Below, piece by piece: positions 58,668 to 64,000 of a stretch of DNA of 64,000 nt. This DNA comes from Paenibacillus protaetiae (GTDB taxonomy: Bacteria; Bacillota; Bacilli; Paenibacillales; Paenibacillaceae), in assembly GCF_004135365.1 (NCBI RefSeq), contig NZ_CP035492.1:3406001-3470000 (forward strand). Direction: 5' to 3'. Both the position numbers and the translations under genes were made by a program. Position 1 is the first letter of the stretch. Each line of letters begins with the position of its first letter. A model generated the notes under the pieces. It was not told the DNA's origin. It worked only from the letters and a program-made list of their open reading frames with translations, and searched no databases.

Positions 58668-59503
58668 CGCCCCCATCATACAGCGAGGCTCCTGCTGCCG
58701 GCGCGGAGCTGAACGGCGGCGCCGTTCCGGCATCCGTGCCGCTTGCCGAAGCTGCTGACCCGCATCTTTGGCTGCCCGAAGAAGCGGAGGCTTGCCTGCT
58801 GACGAAGCGGGTTATGATCGTCAGCCCGTTCCCGAATCAGGTGTACGGGCTGGTCCAGTCGCTGTCGGCGGCTTGCTTTGATTTGTTTACGCTGCACGAA
58901 TACGATCCGGCAATGGTCCGGAGCTTGCAGCCGGAGCTGCTAATTTACGACGCCAATCCGTATGCGCATACGCATGCTACCGCCAACGAATCGCTGCGGG
59001 AAGCCATCGCGCAAACGGCGCATGCCGCCGGCGTGCCGGTGCTGTATCTGGTGAACGAGCAGGCGACGCTGCTGCCGGAACTGCCGGCAAGCGCAGAGCT
59101 GCTTGTCTGGCCGGCAAGCCTTCAGGAGGCCATGTTCCGCATTAACCGTCTCGTGATGAAGCATGAGGCGGCGGGAGCGGCGGCGCATCAGGATACGATG
59201 ATCTTCAAGGATTTGAAGCTGGATTTGAAGAAGATGGCGGTATACCGGAGCGGCTCGCGGGTGGATTTGACCAAAACGGAATACGAGCTGCTAGTGCTGT
59301 TTCTGAAATCGGACGGCAGCGTGCTGTCGCGCGAGTCCATCTTCGACGGGCTGTGGGGCAGCCAGTTTCTCGGCGGCAGCAACGTCGTGGATGCTCACAT
59401 TAAAAGTCTGCGCAAAAAGCTGAAAGACAGCGCGGTTGCGCCGCAATATATCGTTACGGTGCGCGGCGCGGGCTACCGGCTGGCTGACGAACGGCCGGAA
59501 TAA
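58646..59503 (+). CDS. Winged-helix regulator with a degenerate receiver-like domain
   Basis: A 285-residue protein. The C-terminal quarter is an OmpR/PhoB-type DNA-binding domain (VDLTKTEYELLVLFLKSDGS, NVVDAHIKSLRKKL, YIVTVRGAGYRL). Residues about 50-170 look like a receiver fold (KRVMIVSPFPNQVYGLVQSL, LIYDANPYAH) but without the usual acidic pocket. A Pro/Ala-rich N-terminal tail of about 45 residues precedes it. The ATG at 58646 is ten bases after AAAGGAG, inside perR. No histidine kinase is near. It may act with PerR in oxidative stress; this is inferred from the overlap. Confidence 0.85.
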   Translation: MRQGENVTPPSYSEAPAAGAELNGGAVPASVPLAEAADPHLWLPEEAEACLLTKRVMIVSPFPNQVYGLVQSLSAACFDLFTLHEYDPAMVRSLQPELLIYDANPYAHTHATANESLREAIAQTAHAAGVPVLYLVNEQATLLPELPASAELLVWPASLQEAMFRINRLVMKHEAAGAAAHQDTMIFKDLKLDLKKMAVYRSGSRVDLTKTEYELLVLFLKSDGSVLSRESIFDGLWGSQFLGGSNVVDAHIKSLRKKLKDSAVAPQYIVTVRGAGYRLADERPE

Positions 59504-59630
59504 CGCATCCGTCGCGGACAAATATGGACAACGTGTCATAATTGGGATGATTTTCATCTATATTTCATTATAGGTTCATCCAACCGTCATGACAGGCTTA
59601 AAGCAACCTTGCTAAAATAAATTTTAACAG

Positions 59631-59646
59631 TTTAGATTAAGTCTAA
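59631..59646. promoter_or_regulatory. Candidate PerR box at katA
   Basis: TTTAGATTAAGTCTAA contains the palindrome TTAGA-TTAAG-TCTAA and lies 38 bases before the catalase start, within the probable promoter (AT-rich, TATAAA downstream). A close match lies at the perR promoter. Confidence 0.55.
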
Positions 59647-59683
59647 TTCTATTATAAAATTTATCGTATGAGGTGATTTGTCC

Positions 59684-61141
59684 ATGACCACGAATAATAA
59701 CCATCTGACAACGAGCTGGGGCGCGCCTGTAGGCGACAACCAGAACTCTTTGACCGCCGGAAGGCGCGGGCCGACGCTTATCCAGGATGTCCATCTGCTG
59801 GAGAAGCTGGCGCATTTCAACCGGGAGCGCGTGCCTGAACGCGTTGTCCATGCCAAAGGCGCGGGAGCGCATGGTTATTTTGAAGTTACGAACGACTTGT
59901 CCGCTTATACGAAAGCAAGCTTCCTGTCGGAAGTCGGCAAACGCACGCCGATGTTTATCCGGTTCTCCACCGTTGCCGGCGAGCTGGGCTCGGCGGATAC
60001 GGTACGCGATCCGCGCGGGTTTGCCGTTAAATTTTATACCGAAGAAGGCAATTACGATCTGGTAGGCAACAATACGCCGGTATTTTTTATTCGTGATGCC
60101 ATCAAGTTCCCGGACTTTATTCATACGCAAAAACGCCACCCGCAAACGCATCTGAAAAACCCGAACGCCGTATGGGATTTCTGGTCGCTGTCGCCGGAGT
60201 CGCTCCATCAGGTGACGATTCTGATGTCCGACCGCGGCATTCCGGCCACGCTCCGCCATATGCATGGCTATGGCAGCCATACGTTCAAATGGGTCAATGC
60301 CGAAGGGCAGGCGGTGTGGGTGAAATACCATTTCAAAACCGAGCAGGGCGTTCAAAATCTGGACGTTGATCTTGCCGCCAAGCTCGCCGGCGAAAATCCG
60401 GATTACCATACCGAAGATTTATTTAACGCCATCGACAAAGGCGATTTCCCGGCATGGACGCTGTACGTGCAAATTATGCCGCTGGAGGATGCCGACACGT
60501 ACCGGTTCGATCCGTTTGACGTGACGAAGGTATGGTCGCAAAAGGATTATCCGCTGATCGAAGTGGGCCGGATGGTGCTTGACCGCAATCCGGACAATTA
60601 CTTCGCCGAAGTGGAGCAGGCGACGTTCTCGCCGGGCAACTTCGTGCCGGGTATCGAAGCATCGCCGGACAAAATGCTGCAGGGCCGCCTGTTCGCTTAT
60701 TCCGACGCGCACCGGTACCGCGTAGGCGCCAACCATAACCAGCTGCCGATCAACCGCCCGGTCAGCCCGGTGAATAACAAACAGCGCGACGGCTTTATGC
60801 GCGGCGACGGCAACGGCGGGTCCGGCACGTATTACGAGCCGAACAGCTTCGGCGGCGCAGCCGAAGCGCCGCAGCATAAAATTGCGCCGTTTGAAGTATC
60901 CGGCACGGCGGACAGCGTCGCTTACGACCATGACGACCATTACACGCAGCCGGGCGACTTGTACCGCCTGCTGAGTGAAGAGGAGCGCACGCGGCTTGTG
61001 CGCAACATCGTAGGCGCTATGTCGCCGGTTGAACGCGACGATATTAAGCTCCGCCAAATCGGGCATTGGTACAAAGCCGATCCGGAGCTTGGCGAACGTA
61101 TTGCGGAAGGGTTAGGCTTGTCCGTGCCGCAAGGCGTATAA
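59684..61141 (+). CDS. katA: Catalase
   Basis: A 485-residue heme catalase of the small-subunit clade, which breaks down hydrogen peroxide. The N-terminal [20 protein letters not shown] leads to the catalytic His in [15 protein letters not shown]. The distal region contains [16 protein letters not shown], and the heme-ligand Tyr is in [14 protein letters not shown]. The ATG at 59684 follows GAGGTGA. It is monocistronic, with a PerR-like operator upstream and a long terminator downstream. Confidence 0.97.
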   Translation: MTTNNNHLTTSWGAPVGDNQNSLTAGRRGPTLIQDVHLLEKLAHFNRERVPERVVHAKGAGAHGYFEVTNDLSAYTKASFLSEVGKRTPMFIRFSTVAGELGSADTVRDPRGFAVKFYTEEGNYDLVGNNTPVFFIRDAIKFPDFIHTQKRHPQTHLKNPNAVWDFWSLSPESLHQVTILMSDRGIPATLRHMHGYGSHTFKWVNAEGQAVWVKYHFKTEQGVQNLDVDLAAKLAGENPDYHTEDLFNAIDKGDFPAWTLYVQIMPLEDADTYRFDPFDVTKVWSQKDYPLIEVGRMVLDRNPDNYFAEVEQATFSPGNFVPGIEASPDKMLQGRLFAYSDAHRYRVGANHNQLPINRPVSPVNNKQRDGFMRGDGNGGSGTYYEPNSFGGAAEAPQHKIAPFEVSGTADSVAYDHDDHYTQPGDLYRLLSEEERTRLVRNIVGAMSPVERDDIKLRQIGHWYKADPELGERIAEGLGLSVPQGV

Positions 61142-61180
61142 CCGATAACTGCCGGCGTAAACGGAGACATGAATCGAAGC

Positions 61181-61261
61181 AGCCGCCCGTCCATGACGGC
61201 GTCCCCCTGGTTAGGCATTCATCAGGGGGACGCTCAACGCTCATGGACGGCGGCTTTTTTT
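61181..61261 (+). terminator. Long terminator of katA
   Basis: The outer arms AGCCGCC(C)GTCCATGA and TCATGGACGGCGGCT (one bulge) and the inner arms GGCGTCCCCCTG/CAGGGGGACGC are followed by seven T. Confidence 0.88.
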
Positions 61262-61410
61262 GCGCCTTCTGCGGCCTGTGCAGCTTTGTATACCGGGCGG
61301 CGCCCCCGGCAGCTTTCGAATCGGTGCTTGGCAGAACCCGTTCCTTAACGATATAATGATGTAATCGTTTCGGCTGACAATATTTGCTGGCCCGATGCGT
61401 AATGGAAAAA

Positions 61411-61439
61411 GTGAACTTCACTGCCGGAACTGATATACT
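61411..61439 (+). promoter_or_regulatory. Possible promoter of the 100-residue protein gene
   Basis: TATACT is present with a weak GTGAAC 17 bases upstream. Nothing else is clear between 61262 and 61410. Confidence 0.4.
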
Positions 61440-61484
61440 GGCATAGTAGGACAAGACTAATAGAATGCGTACTGAGGTGTTTAT

Positions 61485-61787
61485 ATGAGTAATTCGGGAC
61501 AACGGCTTAGAAAAGTGTTTAAGCAGGATGCGCTGCGCTGCGTCAGATTGCTTAAGCAGGGAATTCACCAGGTTGCCTTTACGGATGAAGCAAGAGAAGT
61601 TTTGAATAAATTTATGAAGACGCAGTATACCCAGCTGGAAGAGAAGCTGAAATTGATTATTGTAAGCACGAACATTACGTTCCTCGGCAAAATGAACTTT
61701 GCTGAACCTCATGATCCGGCCAACAAAGAAACAGCGGAGAAACTGCTGAAGGATCTGGATATTTTGGAAGACGCACTCATCAAATAA
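61485..61787 (+). CDS. Small hypothetical protein, helical
   Basis: A 100-residue soluble, basic and helix-rich protein with no recognised family. GAGGTG lies before the ATG. It contains FTDEAREVLNKFMKTQYTQL and a C-terminal EKLLKDLDILEDALIK. It is monocistronic, with a 14-bp terminator following. Confidence 0.78.
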   Translation: MSNSGQRLRKVFKQDALRCVRLLKQGIHQVAFTDEAREVLNKFMKTQYTQLEEKLKLIIVSTNITFLGKMNFAEPHDPANKETAEKLLKDLDILEDALIK

Positions 61788-61820
61788 TGTTCCGCTCGCA
61801 AGAGCGCGAATTGGATAACG

Positions 61821-61858
61821 AAACAAGCCGCCGGAGCTGACGCCCCGGCGGCTTGTTT
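61821..61858. terminator. Bidirectional terminator
   Basis: The perfect 14-bp arms AAACAAGCCGCCGG and CCGGCGGCTTGTTT have a ten-base loop. It lies between the 100-residue protein and the small membrane protein on the other strand. Confidence 0.8.
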
Positions 61859-61867
61859 CCTGTACTC

Positions 61868-61975
61868 CTATGATTTGGATGCTTCATCCAGTGCGAACTG
61901 CACTCCGAAATAGACCGCGACAGCACCAACGACGCATATCGCGATAACGAGATAAACCAGCTTTTTACCGCTCAT
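61868..61975 (-). CDS. Small single-pass membrane protein
   Basis: A 35-residue ORF beginning MSGKKLVYLVIAICVVGAVA and ending DEASKS, with one membrane segment at about 6-25. AGGTGG lies five bases before the ATG at 61975; a preceding ATG at 61978 adds one Met. It has a terminator directly downstream on its strand. No family was recognised. It is below the size most gene finders report. Confidence 0.6.
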   Translation of the reverse strand: MSGKKLVYLVIAICVVGAVAVYFGVQFALDEASKS

Positions 61976-62101
61976 CATATCCACCTGCTTTGCCCCTGAA
62001 TCAATTGCATCTATTGTACGCTAACGGGATACGGAATCACAAATGGACAAAGTATGGCGGACGGCTCCTGAAGGTCTGCTGCCACTCATCGGCACTGGCA
62101 T

Positions 62102-62131
62102 TTGCGAACAAGGTTATATTTGTCGTACGAT
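62102..62131 (+). promoter_or_regulatory. Promoter of the CcdC-like gene
   Basis: TTGCGA and TACGAT are separated by 18 bases. Confidence 0.4.
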
Positions 62132-62161
62132 AAAGCTAACTATAAGGAAATGGGGATAGGC

Positions 62162-62656
62162 ATGATGCATTTGTCAGATGGTGTTATGCAAGTTATATCA
62201 ATTGTGGTATCGCTTCTTCTAGGTTCCGCCATCATCTTTTTGCGGATGAAAGGGACGAAACGCCCTACGACGCTTCGTAAAATCATTATCCCGCCGCTGG
62301 GCATGTCGACCGGCGCCTTAATGTTCATTTCTCCTTTAACAAGGGTTCCGTGGCTGTGGGCGCTTATTACGTTTGCTTTAGGATTGTTTGTGTTTTCGGT
62401 TCCGCTTATTTTGACAACTAGGCTCGAGCGGGTCGGACCGGAAATTTACGTAAGGCGTTCTAAAATTTTTGCTTTTATCATTATCGGACTGCTTATATTG
62501 CGGCTCGCGCTGCATGGCGTTGTAGAAGAATATATGACGATTGCGCAAACCGCCGGCCTGTTCTTCCTGCTCGCATTTGGCATGATTATCGCTTGGAGAA
62601 TCTCGATGCTGTTTGGCTATATGAAATTGCAAAAGCAGGAGCCGGCAAAAGCTTGA
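62162..62656 (+). CDS. CcdC family membrane protein
   Basis: A protein of about 164 residues with four to five membrane segments, resembling CcdC of Bacillus subtilis, which lies in a cytochrome c biogenesis gene set there. Recognisable blocks are IIFLRMKGTKRPTTLRKIII, PPLGMSTGALMFI and RRSKIFAFIIIGLLILRLAL. Start choice: ATG 62162 follows GGGGATAGG; ATG 62150 and 62165 are alternatives. The role is unproven. A 12-bp inverted repeat spans the stop codon (62635-62675). Confidence 0.85.
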   Translation: MMHLSDGVMQVISIVVSLLLGSAIIFLRMKGTKRPTTLRKIIIPPLGMSTGALMFISPLTRVPWLWALITFALGLFVFSVPLILTTRLERVGPEIYVRRSKIFAFIIIGLLILRLALHGVVEEYMTIAQTAGLFFLLAFGMIIAWRISMLFGYMKLQKQEPAKA

Positions 62657-62713
62657 CCTTGCGGCCGGCTCCTGCGCCGAGAGCGCAAGCCGTGCAGCGG
62701 GCTGGCATATTAG

Positions 62714-62764
62714 ATGCCGTTTGAGATCAAGCCGTTACGTTTCCGGCGCTTCAAACGGCATTTT
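62714..62764 (+). terminator. Terminator of the CcdC-like gene
   Basis: The perfect 11-bp arms ATGCCGTTTGA and TCAAACGGCAT are followed by a short T tract. Confidence 0.6.
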
Positions 62765-62840
62765 GCCGTGCAGCAGGCGCTGGATCTTGACGCAAATCCG
62801 GATCATTTGACAGCAAGGAGCGGAAATGTTATTTTAATAA

Positions 62841-62860
62841 TTAATTGCATGCAATTTAAT
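62841..62860. promoter_or_regulatory. Candidate OhrR operator
   Basis: TTAATTGCATGCAATTTAAT has the perfect core AATTGCATGCAATT. It resembles the known OhrR site with AATTGTATACAATT. It lies 37 bases before the regulator start. Confidence 0.65.
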
Positions 62861-62896
62861 TTTCAACAATCTAAAATCGCAGGAGGCTGAAGCAGA

Positions 62897-63355
62897 GTGG
62901 AACGTTCCGACATGCTGCGTCTCGAGCAGCAGGTTTGCTTTTCGCTGTATGCCTGCTCGCGGGAAGTAACGAAGATTTACAGGCCTTTTCTCGACAAGAT
63001 GGGGCTCACATACACGCAATACATTACGATGCTGGCGTTATGGGAAGAAGACAACGTGCCGGTTAAAGCGCTTGGCGAACGGCTTTACCTCGATTCGGGC
63101 ACCTTGACGCCGCTGCTCAAAAAGCTGGAGGCGGCAGGTTATGTCGTGCGGGAGCGGGATGTGAAGGACGAGCGGAGCGTGCTGGTCCGGCTGACCGGCC
63201 CGGGCAGAGCGCTGCGAGAACAGGCGCTTGATTTGCCTTACGAGTTGTTTTGCCGGCTGGGACTGACAGTGGAACAAACCGCCATGCTGCGCGAGACGCT
63301 GCAGCAGCTGACGGAGTCGATACATCAGCATACACGGGAGGATGATGAACGATGA
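62897..63355 (+). CDS. ohrR: MarR family regulator, OhrR type
   Basis: A 152-residue organic peroxide sensor. The reactive Cys14 lies in [20 protein letters not shown], the family's sensing site. The winged helix covers about 50-100 ([34 protein letters not shown]). The start is GTG 62897, ten bases after AGGAGG. It overlaps the peroxidase gene by four bases (ATGA). Oxidation of Cys14 would release it from the palindrome upstream. Confidence 0.92.
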   Translation: MERSDMLRLEQQVCFSLYACSREVTKIYRPFLDKMGLTYTQYITMLALWEEDNVPVKALGERLYLDSGTLTPLLKKLEAAGYVVRERDVKDERSVLVRLTGPGRALREQALDLPYELFCRLGLTVEQTAMLRETLQQLTESIHQHTREDDER

Positions 63356-63897
63356 CGATTTATGATTATACAGTAGAGACGATTAACGGAACGCCAACGA
63401 CGCTGGAGCCGTACCGCGGCAAAGTGCTTGTCATCGTCAACACGGCAAGCAAATGCGGCTTTACGCCGCAATATGAAGGGCTGCAAAAGCTGTATGAGGA
63501 ATATAAAGACCAAGGTTTTGAAATTTTAGGTTTTCCAAGCAATCAGTTTGCCGAGCAGGAGCCGGGAAGCAATGATGATGTGCAGCAGTTTTGCTCCATC
63601 AACTACGGCGTAACGTTCCCGCTGTTTGCAAAAAGCGACGTGCGCGGCGACAACGCTTTGCCGTTGTTTAACCAGCTGACGAAGGAAGCGCCGTTCCGCG
63701 GCTTCAATACGGATACGCCAAGCGGCAAAATGCTGGACGGCTTCCTGCAGGAGAAGCTGCCGGAGCTGCTTGAAGGCGACTCGGTCAAATGGAACTTTAC
63801 CAAGTTTTTGGTGGACCGCGAAGGCCGCGTAGTAGCCCGCTTTGAATCGCCGGAAGAACCGGCTGCGATGAAAGAAGCGATCGAAAAGCTGTTGTAA
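63352..63897 (+). CDS. Glutathione peroxidase family protein
   Basis: A 181-residue thiol peroxidase (BsaA/GPx-like). The active Cys35 is in [15 protein letters not shown], followed by [13 protein letters not shown] (Gln) and [12 protein letters not shown] (Trp), so the catalytic triad is intact. In bacteria of this type thioredoxin is the more likely reductant. It is translationally coupled to ohrR, so it takes the place usually held by an ohr gene. A terminator follows at the window edge. Confidence 0.95.
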   Translation: MTIYDYTVETINGTPTTLEPYRGKVLVIVNTASKCGFTPQYEGLQKLYEEYKDQGFEILGFPSNQFAEQEPGSNDDVQQFCSINYGVTFPLFAKSDVRGDNALPLFNQLTKEAPFRGFNTDTPSGKMLDGFLQEKLPELLEGDSVKWNFTKFLVDREGRVVARFESPEEPAAMKEAIEKLL

Positions 63898-63969
63898 GAA
63901 AAGGCGTTGGCCGCCGCTCCTCCTGCGGCGGCCGGAAGACGCCGCGGCGCCGGAGGAGGCGCCGCATAA

Positions 63970-64000
63970 GCTTGCCGCCCGGGTAATACGGGCGGCAAGC
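63970..64000 (+). terminator. Terminator of the ohrR-gpx operon, at window end
   Basis: A perfect 12-bp stem GCTTGCCGCCCG/CGGGCGGCAAGC has a seven-base loop. The expected T tract lies beyond the window. Confidence 0.6.

Overview
The window looks like chromosomal DNA of a Gram-positive, endospore-former-type Bacillota, most likely Paenibacillus or a close relative. I base this on AGGAGG-type ribosome binding sites, sigma-A promoters of the TTGACA/TATAAT kind, GTG/TTG starts, and the gene families present: a YesN-like membrane AraC regulator beside lipoprotein sugar-binding proteins, YteR-type GH105, lipoteichoic acid synthase, DUF1540, PerR/catalase and a BmrCD-like ABC pair. The species is not assigned. 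I see no rRNA, transposase, prophage or CRISPR array. One tRNA (Lys, anticodon CTT) is present.

Layout. 1-7.2 kb: end of an MGMT gene, an ECF sigma factor with an overlapping membrane partner, a MATE exporter, a TetR regulator divergent from an SDR oxidoreductase, tRNA-Lys, and a LysR regulator divergent from ilvE. 7.2-12.7 kb: a DUF1641 gene with a type II NADH dehydrogenase behind a Rex-like site, a two-part ThrE-type exporter, an aldehyde dehydrogenase and a very acidic Glu/Ala protein. 12.7-21.9 kb: a carbohydrate uptake locus (AraC membrane regulator, two paralogous binding lipoproteins, two permeases, GH105 hydrolase), probably for rhamnogalacturonan-type oligosaccharides. 22-32 kb: YceI, a second MATE protein, a TetM-type ribosome protection protein, an aldo/keto reductase, YidC, a pirin and several unknowns.

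32-46.5 kb is rich in export and its control. It holds a heterodimeric ABC exporter behind a leader peptide and stacked hairpins (likely ribosome-mediated attenuation), a chemoreceptor, a MarR regulator with an MMPL transporter that carries a frameshift, an ArsR-type regulator with an Old Yellow Enzyme, and a PadR-controlled ABC exporter. 46.5-58 kb: asparaginase, BCP peroxiredoxin, a YcgR/YcgQ permease pair with a remarkable His-rich loop, LTA synthase, a VanY-type carboxypeptidase, DUF1540, nucleoside hydrolase, dGTPase and cardiolipin synthase.

58-64 kb is a peroxide and redox block: a PerR-type regulator with a winged-helix partner, catalase with a matching operator, and an OhrR-type regulator overlapping a glutathione peroxidase. 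A recurring theme is local regulators with visible palindromic operators next to their targets. The strongest candidate for a notable system is the leader upstream of the ABC pair at 32.06-32.46 kb.
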